A program made the translations under genes and the position numbers. Positions 55,991 to 64,000 of a stretch of DNA of 64,000 nt are shown one piece after another. The stretch comes from Eonycteris spelaea. Taxonomy: Eukaryota > Chordata > Mammalia > Chiroptera > Pteropodidae. The stretch spans positions 3,416,501-3,480,500 of the forward strand of contig PUFA01000014.1 in assembly GCA_003508835.1 (NCBI GenBank), in the 5' to 3' direction. Numbering within the stretch: the first letter of the stretch is position 1; each line of letters begins with the position of its first letter. Under the pieces are notes generated by a model that saw only the letters and a list, made by a program, of their open reading frames with translations, did not search any database and was not told the origin of the DNA.

Positions 55991-56782
55991 ATATATTTTT
56001 TAACACGGTCCCCAAGTCCAGATGATGCTCAGTAATGCGCAGTGTAGATGATGGACCCAGTTGCAATGGCTGTGGGCACGTGAGTGGCAGAAGTCCAGCT
56101 GCAGCCACGAGGCCGAGAGAGAGGGGAGAGTGTGGGTCCCCGTGCAGGAAGGACAGGCAGGCCTAGGGGACAGATTGGGGAATGGGGGGAACGGGAGACA
56201 GGAGCCCTGAAAACTCGGGGCTCTGGAAACTAGTGGTGGTGGTGGATTGCAAGGAACTGGCCCGCAGCGGCCCGCAGGACCGCAAGGCGGGATTTCGGCC
56301 TGCTGACCCGCGCGGGTCGATGAGCGGACAGCGGGACAGCTCCGGGTTAAGAGGACGCGGAGCTGGCGTCCCATGTCACTGTGTGACCTTGGGCAAGTGC
56401 CTTCTCTCCTACAAGGGGCTGGGCTGGATGTCGTCAATGCACAGTGCTGGAGCGAAGGGGGGCGCTGGGGACAGGTGGAAAGGCTTCCGGCGCCAGGCGG
56501 GGCGGCCGGCGGGCGGCGCGGGCGCAGCGGCGGCCTCCGAGGGCGCCTTCCCCTGCGCAGCAACAGGCGGCAGTGTTCTGTCGCCTCTGGTCTTCCAGGC
56601 ACAGCAGAAACTTTCCCGCCCAGCCGGCCGCCGCTTTCAAGCCCGGCGCCCGGCCGCTCGGGGACTCGCTGCGCCGCAGTCGCGCGCCTCTGCCCGAGGC
56701 TCAACCCGGCCCCCTCGCCGCCGCCGCCGCCGCGCGTGCCGTGCAGGATCTCACCAGAAGAGGGTACAGTCGGAAAAGCTCT

Positions 56783-56790
56783 TGACGTCA
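56783..56790. promoter_or_regulatory. Perfect CRE palindrome
   Basis: TGACGTCA, the full CREB/ATF consensus, lies 529 bases upstream of the KCNF1 start codon in the CpG island. Confidence 0.6.
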
Positions 56791-57118
56791 GGCCGGAATT
56801 CCTATTGTGTCGAGACACCGCTCGGGCACAGCGAGCCCAAGTTCGCTCTGCGCGCCCCTCGCGGACTGCGCGGGGCCGGCCGCTGCGGGACGCGGGCGGC
56901 GCCGGGGGGCGCACGCCGGGCCCGCGGGGCTCCGCGACCCGCCCGCCGCGGTCTGCGCTCGCCAGCGCGGAGGACCGTGCCCGCCGCCCGCCGGCGGACC
57001 CCACTTCTGCGGGCAGCCGAGCCGAAGCGGCGGATCGCGCCGCCAGGGAGCCGGGGTGAGTGCCCGGGGCGAGGCCGGGCGCCGCGAGAGCCGCCCGCCC
57101 GCGCGCCCCGGCGCCCGG

Positions 57119-57193
57119 ATGCCAGCCCCGCGCCCCGCCGCCGGGCGCATGCCTCCCCCGCGGCGCGCCCCAGCCGGCCGCTGCCCGCTGTGA
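57119..57193 (+). CDS. Possible upstream ORF of KCNF1, 24 codons
   Basis: An ATG at 57119 opens a 24-residue frame (Met-Pro-Ala-Pro..., rich in Pro, Arg, Ala) that stops at 57191-57193, 125 bases before the KCNF1 start. Its start context is weak (C at -3, C at +4). It matters only if the mRNA starts upstream of it. Confidence 0.35.
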   Translation: MPAPRPAAGRMPPPRRAPAGRCPL

Positions 57194-57318
57194 GCGCCCC
57201 TGCAGGCAGGCGGGCGCCAGCCGCGCTTCCCCCGGGCCGCGCGCCGGTGCGACCCCGCGGACCCCCGGCGGCGGCGACGGGGCTCGGAGCCGAGGCCGCG
57301 CGGGCTCACGCCGGGAGC

Positions 57319-58830
57319 ATGGACGGGGCCGCGGAGCGCAGCCTGCCGGAGCCGGAGCCGGAGCCGGAGCCCGAGCCGGAGCCGGGCAGCCGCGGCTCCC
57401 GGGCTGGCGACGACATCGAGATCGTCGTCAACGTGGGGGGCGTTCGACAGGTGCTGTACGGAGACCTGCTCAGCCAGTACCCCGAGACGCGGCTGGCGGA
57501 GCTCCTCCACTGCCTGGCGGGGGGCTACGACACCATCTTCTCCCTGTGCGACGACTACGACCCCGGCAAGCGCGAGTTCTACTTCGACCGCGACCCCGAC
57601 GCGTTCAAGTGTGTCATCGAGGTGTACTACTTCGGGGAGGTGCACATGAAGAAGGGCATCTGCCCCATCTGCTTCAAGAACGAGATGGACTTCTGGAAGG
57701 TCGACCTCAAGTTCCTGGACGACTGCTGCCAGAGCCACCTGAGCGAGAAGCGGGAGGAGCTGGAGGAGATCGCGCGCCGCGTGCAGCTCATCCTCGACGA
57801 CCTGGGCGTGGACGCGGCCGAGGGCCGCTGGCGCCGCTGTCAGAAGTGCGTGTGGAAGTTCCTGGAGAAGCCGGAGTCCTCGTGCCCGGCGCGCGTGGTG
57901 GCCGTGTTGTCCTTCCTGCTCATCCTCATCTCGTCCGTGGTCATGTGCGTGGGCACCATCCCCGAGCTGCAGGTGCTGGACGCCGAGGGCAACCGCGTGG
58001 AGCACCCGACGCTGGAGAACGTGGAGACGGCGTGCATCGGCTGGTTCACGCTGGAGTATCTGCTGCGCCTCTTCTCCTCGCCCAACAAGCTGCACTTCGT
58101 CCTGTCCTTCATGAACATCGTGGACGTGCTGGCCATCCTGCCCTTCTACGTGAGCCTCACGCTCACGCACCTGGGCGCGCGCATGATGGAGCTGACCAAC
58201 GTGCAGCAGGCGGTGCAGGCCCTGCGGATCATGCGCATCGCGCGCATCTTCAAGCTGGCGCGCCACTCGTCCGGCCTGCAGACGCTCACCTACGCCCTCA
58301 AGCGCAGCTTCAAGGAGCTGGGGCTGCTGCTCATGTACCTGGCCGTGGGCATCTTCGTCTTCTCAGCCTTGGGCTACACCATGGAGCAGAGCCACCCCGA
58401 GACGCTGTTCAAGAGCATCCCCCAGTCCTTCTGGTGGGCCATCATCACCATGACGACCGTGGGCTACGGGGACATCTACCCCAAGACCACGCTGGGCAAG
58501 CTCAATGCGGCCATCAGCTTCCTGTGCGGGGTCATCGCCATCGCCCTCCCCATCCACCCCATCATCAACAACTTCGTCAGGTACTACAACAAGCAGCGAG
58601 TCCTGGAGACGGCCGCCAAGCATGAGCTGGAGCTCATGGAGCTCAACTCCAGCAGTGCGGGCGAGGGCAAGGCGGGCAGCTCCCGCAGTGACCTGGACCA
58701 CCTCCTGCCCGAGCCCCCTGGGCAGGAGGGGAGCTGGAGCAGCCGGCTGAAGATCTCCCACAGCGACACCTTCATCCCGCTCCTGACCGAGGAGAAGCAC
58801 CACAGGACCCGGCTCCAGAGTTGCAAGTGA
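57319..58830 (+). CDS. KCNF1: KCNF1 (Kv5.1), potassium voltage-gated channel modifier subunit F1
   Basis: This intronless gene encodes 503 residues. Kv5.1 is an electrically silent plasma-membrane subunit that joins Kv2 subunits and changes their gating. The T1 tetramerisation domain begins at residue 31 (DDIEIVVNVGG) and keeps the zinc motif HX5CX20CC as His109, Cys115, Cys136, Cys137. S1 lies at about 190-215. S4 is a reduced voltage sensor with Arg303, Arg306, Arg309, Lys312, Arg315. The selectivity filter TTVGYGD is at 379-385. S6 has PIHP at 411-414 in place of the PVP hinge of conducting Kv channels, typical of silent subunits. The C-terminus ends TRLQSCK. The ATG at 57319 was chosen for A at -3, G at +4, and match to the human N-terminus MDG..ERSLPEP. 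Human KCNF1 has 494 residues as I recall. The excess is a Pro-Glu repeat at residues 10-22. Confidence 0.98.
   Translation: MDGAAERSLPEPEPEPEPEPEPGSRGSRAGDDIEIVVNVGGVRQVLYGDLLSQYPETRLAELLHCLAGGYDTIFSLCDDYDPGKREFYFDRDPDAFKCVIEVYYFGEVHMKKGICPICFKNEMDFWKVDLKFLDDCCQSHLSEKREELEEIARRVQLILDDLGVDAAEGRWRRCQKCVWKFLEKPESSCPARVVAVLSFLLILISSVVMCVGTIPELQVLDAEGNRVEHPTLENVETACIGWFTLEYLLRLFSSPNKLHFVLSFMNIVDVLAILPFYVSLTLTHLGARMMELTNVQQAVQALRIMRIARIFKLARHSSGLQTLTYALKRSFKELGLLLMYLAVGIFVFSALGYTMEQSHPETLFKSIPQSFWWAIITMTTVGYGDIYPKTTLGKLNAAISFLCGVIAIALPIHPIINNFVRYYNKQRVLETAAKHELELMELNSSSAGEGKAGSSRSDLDHLLPEPPGQEGSWSSRLKISHSDTFIPLLTEEKHHRTRLQSCK
57346..57384 (+). repeat. KCNF1: Coding GAGCCG hexanucleotide repeat in KCNF1
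   Basis: Six and a half CCG-GAG units (one with CCC) encode Pro-Glu repeats at residues 10-22. In human the same place reads only PEP, as I recall. The repeat is in frame. Confidence 0.9.
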
Positions 58831-59103
58831 TGAGGGCCCTCCGGGCGCAGGTGGACGGATGGTGTGACAGGCCTCTCAGTGACTGCCCTGGAGGGGCTGT
58901 CCTTTGTCCCCCCACCCTTCTTCTGAACAGAACTCTGAGGGCCCTCTTGGGCACCCCTGATGAGCTGGGTAAGACCCCTTTGTGTTGCCGGCTGTCCAGG
59001 AACCAGAGGGAGGGAGCGGTGTCCAGGAGCCAAGGGCAGTATGGGATGAGGGAGGCCTGGCTCGGCTGATGGCAGGAGCCCCATTCAGTGCTGTATCTCT
59101 TTC

Positions 59104-59109
59104 AATAAA
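59104..59109 (+). terminator. KCNF1: KCNF1 poly(A) signal
   Basis: AATAAA lies 274 bases after the stop codon and is followed by a GU/U-rich stretch (CTGCTCTGTGCTCTC). This gives a short 3' UTR of about 295 bases. Confidence 0.8.
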
Positions 59110-59439
59110 GCCCCCTGCTCTGTGCTCTCACCGGCGTTGCGGGCTCTGTCACAGGCTGGCTCTCCTCAGCCCTCGCCCATGGGGTGGCTCAGGCTCGCCC
59201 CGGGGCCAGGCTGGGAGGTAGATGTGCAGCCCAGGGGGCCGTTTTTAGCTGAAAGCTAATTAAAGCACTCAGACACAGGCTTCAGTGCCAAGGTGCCTGC
59301 CACATTCCAGGAGGCTCCGCGTGCAACTCCTGTTTCCTTCTGAGGAAAAGCTTGCTCCCCGAGCAGTCTCGGGAGGGGAGGAGTTCACAGGGCCGGAGCA
59401 CCACGCGGCATGGTTGCCGTTTGTTGACCACCCGTGCCA

Positions 59440-59575
59440 GGCGCCTTTCACAACTTCCGGCCACCCGGCTAGGCAAGTATCCCATCTTACAGGTGAAGGA
59501 ACTGAGGCCCAAGGTCGGAGAGAGGAGGGATTCGGTCCCAGATCGGATCACCCCGAAGCCCATGCACCGTCTTGC
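59440..59575 (-). repeat. MIR SINE
   Basis: GCCTTTCACAACTTCCGGCC, TATCCCATCTTACAGGTGAA and GGAACTGAGGCCCAAGGTCG follow the MIR reverse complement. Confidence 0.75.
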
Positions 59576-60569
59576 TCATCAGGTGGCCTCGGGCAGAGGC
59601 TTGTGCTTGGGCCCATGGTGCGTGTGTCAGGGCTGGTTGTGCAGACCAGGAGAGGTGCTGAGCCCCCAGGGTGGGGCTGCCTGTCCTCCAGCCCATCCTG
59701 CCTTCTGCAACCGGTTCCTTTGAGCTCTCGCTGAGTGGACACACCTGAGAATGCCCCAGGGGAACGGAAAGAGGCAGACCTGGGTCTGGAGCCCAGGGAA
59801 GGAGGAAGAGATTTCTGTGATGCCTTCTAGCTGGGACGCTTTCTCTGCTGTCCGCCCCTCACCCCCCGCCCCAGCTCTCTGGTCAATCTCTGTGCCGTCC
59901 TGGGTGGTCTTCCCTTCCCTAGGCCCTGGCTTCCCCATATGCATAAAGAGGGAGATTTCTTGGGGCCTCATCCAGGTCTGACCTCCCAGAATTTTGCAGC
60001 CTAGAACTGCAGGACATGTTGTGTGGGTGACGCTGTGGGGTGGGAAGCCGTCATTTTGTTGGGGGCCCTGGGAGAGGGTCAGGGCCACCCCGTGGGGCGA
60101 GAGTACCTGAATCAATGTCAGGCGACCGTGGAAGGCAGAGGAAGGAGGTGGGGTTTCCCCCCCACCCCTGTGGAACTCAGTGGTGGGGGGGGGAGGGGGT
60201 CCAGGAAGAGGGGATTGCTGTGTGGGCTCAGTGGGCCCTACTGAATGGGTGAGTCTCCTCTTTTTGTCCCCCTGCCCCCAGAACCCTTGGGAAGCCCTGA
60301 GCCTATGCTGGCTGGAGGGGAAGAAACAAGAAGAAGGGGTGGGAGGTGGGGGATGTGAGGGGTGTGGGGGCGGTTGGAGAGAGGCCAGGAGGTGCCTTGC
60401 TCGCTGTTCACCTGGGAGTCGGGGAGAGCGTTTTTACGCCACTAAGACATCTCAGAGAACGTCCCATCCCCTGTGGGCAGAAGCTTAGCCCTGACAGGGT
60501 GAGCATTTGTCTGAGGTCCTTCAGGAACTGGGGCAGCGGGGGAGGGGCGGCCCTCTCTCCCTGGGGTAT

Positions 60570-60805
60570 CTCTCTGGGGCACATTAGAACAAAAAGTCCT
60601 GCTGTCCCCACACCTATCGCATTAGAATCCAGGGCGACGCTCAGACATCGGTATTTTTTTTAAACTTTAAAGTGTGCTCAGATCATCCGGAAATCTTGCT
60701 AAAATGCAGCCTTTGAACCAGTAGGTCCGGGACTGCATTTCCAGCCCTCTCCCAGGTGAGCGGACGCTGCTGGTCCCCGACTCCACTCAGAGCAGCCAGA
60801 AGCCC
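60570..60805. mobile_element. hAT relics, MER5A-like then MER20-like
   Basis: CACATTAGAACAAAAAGTCC and CATCGGTATTTTTTTTAAAC resemble MER5A. AACCAGTAGGTCCGGGACTG, CTCCCAGGTGAGCGGACGCT and GCTGGTCCCCGACTCCACTC resemble the MER20 3' end. Confidence 0.5.
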
Positions 60806-61704
60806 GAGCAGGCGCTGGCAAAGCACGACCCCTCCCCCGCGTCCGTGCCGTCCGAGTTCAGAATGGTTTCTACATTTTCAAACGGTTTCAAGGAAATCCA
60901 AGAGAGAGCAACCTTTCGTGGCACGTAAAAAACACCCGAGTCACATTGCAGTGTCTGCAAACGAGTCTTCCTGGAACGGAGCCATGACGGTTTCCCGGGT
61001 CGGCTCCGGCAGAGCTGAGTGGTGACGGAGCTCACAAGGCCCTCGCAGCCTTATTTTCTGGTCCTTCACAGAACAGTCCGCACCCCGGGGGCTGTAGGGG
61101 GTGCGCTCTCAGTCAGGCTTGGGAGAACGAGTAGGGGCTCGACTCCTGGAAGCGGCCGGCACGGGAGCGTGGGGCCCGCCTCGGAGACGGGGAGACCCTT
61201 GTCCCTCTCACAGCGTTTCCTGTGGCGGGCTCTCTGCTGTCCTGGCTCCTGCTCTGGGAGCCTGCTTCTCCCTCTCCTCACCTGGCCTCTCAGCTTACCC
61301 AATCTCCCCACTTCTGGGGCCCTTTGTCCCACATCGTCTTCTCTGACTGGGCCGAATCTGACAAACTTCTTGTAACCTGTTTCTTTCTATTGAGTGAGGG
61401 TGGGTGGGAGAGAGGGAAGGAATGGGGGGGAAGAGAAAGATGAGGGGAGAGAGAGAAATGTGTCTTGGAATCTCAGGACATCCAAATTACAGGGAAAACA
61501 GGCATCGTCTAAGTCTGACATCCCTCCACACACACGCATCACCCTGTTGGGAAAACTGTGGCTCCAAATCAGGCATAGTTGAGTTAGGAGGAATTAAGTA
61601 AAGGCCTGAAGGTCCCAGCCAGATCGAGGGGTCTGTCTTGTTCTCCTAAAGATGGGAGCACTTGATGAATGCCCTTCTGGAAATAGAGGACTGTGACTGC
61701 AGGA

Positions 61705-61706
<2 letters not shown>

Positions 61707-61741
<35 letters not shown>
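61707..61741. repeat. (GT)17 microsatellite
   Basis: A pure GT run, 2.9 kb past the KCNF1 stop codon. Confidence 0.97.
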
Positions 61742-61743
<2 letters not shown>

Positions 61744-61749
61744 CAAGTC

Positions 61750-61860
61750 ATATGAGAAGCTAGTTATCTTCAGTTTTACAAGTGGGGAAACTGAGGCCCA
61801 GGGAGCAGAAGCAACAGGCTGGTGGCAAAGGAGGGAGCTGTGCCCAGGGCCTGCAGCCCA
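61750..61860 (-). repeat. MIR SINE
   Basis: TTACAAGTGGGGAAACTGAG, GCCCAGGGAGCAGAAGCAAC and GGCAAAGGAGGGAGCTG match the MIR reverse complement. Confidence 0.75.
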
Positions 61861-62049
61861 CACTTATCCGGAGCACAGTGGTGACCCTCTCCTGGCCTCC
61901 ATCAGAACTCAGCGCCCTGCTCTGGGGTCTTCCCGGCTAGTGATGCTTTCGCTTTCCTTCGATCTTCTTAACCTAGATGCTGCTGTGTCAGGAAAGTTCT
62001 GGGTGCTGAGGAGAGAGCTCAGGAGAATGTGTGAAAACGGGATCTTAAC

Positions 62050-62540
62050 GTTTCTAGTTTAAACCAGAAGACCTGACAATGCACTCAGGAAATGGCCCTA
62101 GCGTCGCCGTCTGCACAGTAATTAGGTGTTACTGACTCTGTCCACCAAGCTCCTTGATGATGGCACGGAAAGTTTGGGCTCCAAAGAGCCTGAGCCAAAA
62201 GGCAGCTCGATGATTAAGATGAAGGTTCACAAACTGTCTAATCAAACATACAAAATAAGGTGCCCAGAATGCTTTGCAAACTTAAGGTGGATATTCTGTT
62301 ATCAGCATCAATATCTAGCACTCCATGCTGGTTTAATTAATAGAGCAATAGTCAAAAGCAACTGTTGTAGGAATAATTTCAGAACAGAAGCAAAACCCTC
62401 AAGTGTGGCATAAAAATAAATGTAAATCAATAGAGAGAAGGAGCTGATTGATTCCAAAATTCAGATATATAAGACTTCATAATGCATTTAGTTATTTCAA
62501 TAAGCTAAAATCCTTGCTTCAGAGGTAGAAAATCCTGAGC
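62050..62540. other. Repeat-free AT-rich block, candidate conserved element
   Basis: No repeat family is visible. It has clustered homeodomain-type words (CAGTAATTAGGTG, GGTTTAATTAATAG), octamer-like CTTTGCAAAC, and an end rich in AT. There is no convincing reading frame. It resembles developmental noncoding elements in style only. Confidence 0.4.
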
Positions 62541-62552
62541 AATGGTGCCTCC

Positions 62553-62570
62553 TTTTTTTTTTTTTTTTTT
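62553..62570. repeat. Poly(T) tract
   Basis: Eighteen T bases in a row, possibly the reversed tail of a retroposed sequence. No SINE or LINE body is recognisable beside it. Confidence 0.9.
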
Positions 62571-62574
62571 GCAT

Positions 62575-63740
62575 TTTATCTAAGAAGGGTAATTTCTGGA
62601 CCAAATTTCTCCTGGCCTCCACCAGAACCCAGCCTCCGGCGGCCAGTGCTCCTAGCCTTTGCCCCCAGCTTTCTCTAACATGCAGGATGCGTGGAGGGCA
62701 TCACTGCAGATGGACTGGTTCGCTGGTGTTTTTAAGGAAAGAAAGAGAAGGAAAACATTTTCTAGGGCAAGCAGCTTTGGACCAGATGCTCGGGCCATGT
62801 GGAGTTCGGGATCCAGCCTGGCAGTCGTGGGAGGTGTCTGCCATCTGGGGTCTGGAGGTACCCCATTCAACAGTGAAAATGAAGAACCCAGAAAATATGG
62901 GGGGAAAAGTCTTTGGAAATGGCAAGACCTGGAGTTATTTCCCACATACTCCGGAGGACACGTCAGAGAGGCAGGTAAGACGACCCTAGCAACTGCCGGG
63001 GATTATGATGCTGGCGCGTCGCCTGGTTGAAAGGCGAGTTTGGGCGCCGACCGCCCAGCGTGAGGAGCGGTTCCGAGGCAGGGGCCCTCGCCTCCGCCTG
63101 GCCGGGCTGGGCAGGGGCTGTGTGCTCCCCCTGAGCCCTGGCCAGGCCGGCTTCCCCTTCGCCTGCGGAAGGATAAGGAACCGTCTTCCCGGGGTCCCTG
63201 ATGTCTCTCCCAGGGGACAAGGCGCAGGTGCTCCCAGCGAGGCTCTCCTGCTTTCCGCCAGTTTGAGCTCAGCCCAGGCCCCTGTGCTCACGGGAAAGCG
63301 TGTGGCAGCGGCTTTGGAAGGGGGTTTCAGCCGTACCCCCATCCGAGGTGCCACCCCCACTCCCAAAGGCTTTTCTCCGCTTGTCGCAGTCTGAGACGCA
63401 ACTACAGGGATGTCGTAGGTTTCCAAAAGGGCAGCACAAAACAAACAAAAACAAGAGCCGGGGGGCTCCTGGCTGCCCTTCTGTGGTTTTGAGGCTGTCG
63501 TTATCAGCCACCCAGACTTGGTGCCAGGGCTGCTGGAAACCAACTCACTTTCCTCTTTCAGCAACCGGCCAGAAATGTATGACTGCGCCGGCTTCAGGTG
63601 AGACCCAGGTGTCCCCAGAGTCACAGTAAATGGCTTGCGGTCACGCGGCCGGAGTACCAGGGTTGTGTCAGCCTCAAAGAATGAGTAGGGAAGCCTTCTA
63701 TCTTATGCCATACTTTGGAATAGAACGTGGTAATTACCCG
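62575..63740. other. Intergenic, unassigned
   Basis: Positions 62960-63320 are GC-richer with overlapping frames on both strands (62986-63624 minus, 63005-63394 plus). I see no domain or promoter signature. Confidence 0.5.
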
Positions 63741-63746
63741 GATGCT

Positions 63747-63778
63747 TCTGCACCCAAATCCTCTGCACCCAAATCCTC
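63747..63778. repeat. 15-bp tandem duplication
   Basis: CTGCACCCAAATCCT occurs twice in direct succession. Confidence 0.9.
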
Positions 63779-63829
63779 CCCCAGCCCGTGGGGCCGCGCA
63801 TCCCCCGACCTTCCAGGCTCCCTCTCCGC

Positions 63830-64000
63830 TGCTTGCTGTCTTGCTCTGTTCTCTGGGATCTTGGTTCCCTTTCAGTGATTCACCTCCTCCTGCCACAGGG
63901 ACTTTGCACGTGCTGTTTGCTCTCTCTGATGGAAATGTTTTTCTCCCCCTGCTTGTTTACCGCACTTTTCTGCGTCCTTTTGATTTTAGCTGAATCGTCG
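63830..64000 (+). repeat. L2 LINE fragment, runs to the window edge
   Basis: CTTTCAGTGATTCACCTCCT, GCCACAGGGACTTTGCACGT, GCTGTTTGCTCTCTCTGATG correspond to the L2 segment with GGCCTTTGCACTTGCTGTTC. Confidence 0.7.

Larger units (their letters stand above)
56000..57318 (+). promoter_or_regulatory. KCNF1: KCNF1 upstream region and 5' UTR in CpG island
   Basis: GC content and CpG density climb from about 56,450 and stay high through most of the coding region to about 58,700. The transcription start is not visible but should lie in this interval. The long minus frames here (56000-57004 and 56788-58266) and the 379-codon in-frame plus extension from 56182 are explained by composition. A GGGGTGAGTGC at 57053 looks like a splice donor but lies upstream of the start codon. 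Confidence 0.8.
59110..61700. other. Downstream intergenic: MIR and hAT relics, no gene
   Basis: Frames on both strands, such as 59627-60115 minus, have no recognisable domains. A MIR lies near 59440-59570 and hAT relics near 60570-60805. Confidence 0.6.

Noticed and set aside
56000..57004. 334-codon minus frame upstream of KCNF1
   Set aside because: It lies in the CpG island and an L1 edge and has no recognisable domain or splice support.
57053..57063. Splice-donor-like GGGGTGAGTGC before KCNF1
   Set aside because: KCNF1 is known as intronless in its coding region, and no matching acceptor close to the start codon stands out. A 5' UTR intron remains possible but unsupported.
56788..58266. 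492-codon minus-strand frame antisense to KCNF1
   Set aside because: It is the antisense shadow of a GC-rich coding region with G/C third positions. It has no family resemblance.
57060..58625. 521-codon plus frame overlapping KCNF1
   Set aside because: It is the +1-type shadow of KCNF1; the residues are Arg/Pro/Ala-rich noise, while the KCNF1 frame matches a known protein over its full length.
1..64000. CRISPR array, prophage, toxin-antitoxin or other prokaryotic system
   Set aside because: The sequence is plainly mammalian. The tandem repeats found are minisatellites with no spacer structure, and no operon-like gene series exists.
1..64000. tRNA, rRNA or snRNA genes
   Set aside because: MIR relics carry tRNA-like segments, but I saw no intact cloverleaf with A and B boxes and no rRNA or snRNA sequence.

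Overview
This is nuclear genomic DNA of a placental mammal. It holds split genes with canonical GT-AG introns, CpG-island promoters, and relics of MIR, L2, MaLR (MLT1), L1M and hAT elements. I see no Alu, B1, CAN, CHR, BOV or ERE SINE. Two L1 3' ends resemble those common in Laurasiatheria, but I cannot name the species. Nothing looks prokaryotic, viral or plasmid-borne, and I find no gene cassette or defence system.

Layout. (1) Positions 1-13,770 are the 5' two thirds of PDIA6 (protein disulfide isomerase A6, also called P5) on the minus strand. Nine coding exons can be placed exactly (13662-13680, 9769-9910, 6619-6676, 6068-6194, 3845-3951, 2582-2712, 1966-2080, 1316-1456, 378-462). They give 925 coding bases, or 308 codons plus one base, with every junction in phase. 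The C-terminal exons lie off the left edge. (2) Positions 12,880-14,000 are the PDIA6 CpG-island promoter, with an ER-stress-element-like site, a CRE-like site and a CCAAT box. (3) Positions 14,000-56,400 are a ~42 kb intergenic interval with no supportable protein gene. It is filled by old repeats: at least seven MLT1-type LTR fragments, mostly in minus orientation, several L1M and L2 fragments, MIRs, one hAT element with an exact 8-bp target duplication, and an ERV LTR. It also holds a strong CTCF-like motif, a GC-rich possible orphan CpG island, and several repeat-free AT-rich blocks that could be conserved enhancers. (4) Positions 56,450-59,110 are KCNF1 (Kv5.1) on the plus strand: an intronless 503-codon reading frame inside a CpG island, with a perfect CRE upstream, a short uORF, and a poly(A) signal at 59,104. 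(5) Positions 59,110-64,000 are downstream intergenic sequence with MIR, L2, hAT and GT-repeat content and one candidate conserved block.

The two genes are divergent neighbours, as on human 2p25, and do not act in one pathway. PDIA6 is an ER-lumen oxidoreductase. KCNF1 is an electrically silent potassium-channel subunit that modifies Kv2 channels. The points most worth checking are the coding GAGCCG repeat that lengthens the KCNF1 N-terminus, the putative regulatory sites at both promoters, and the 11-bp minisatellite beside a PDIA6 splice donor.
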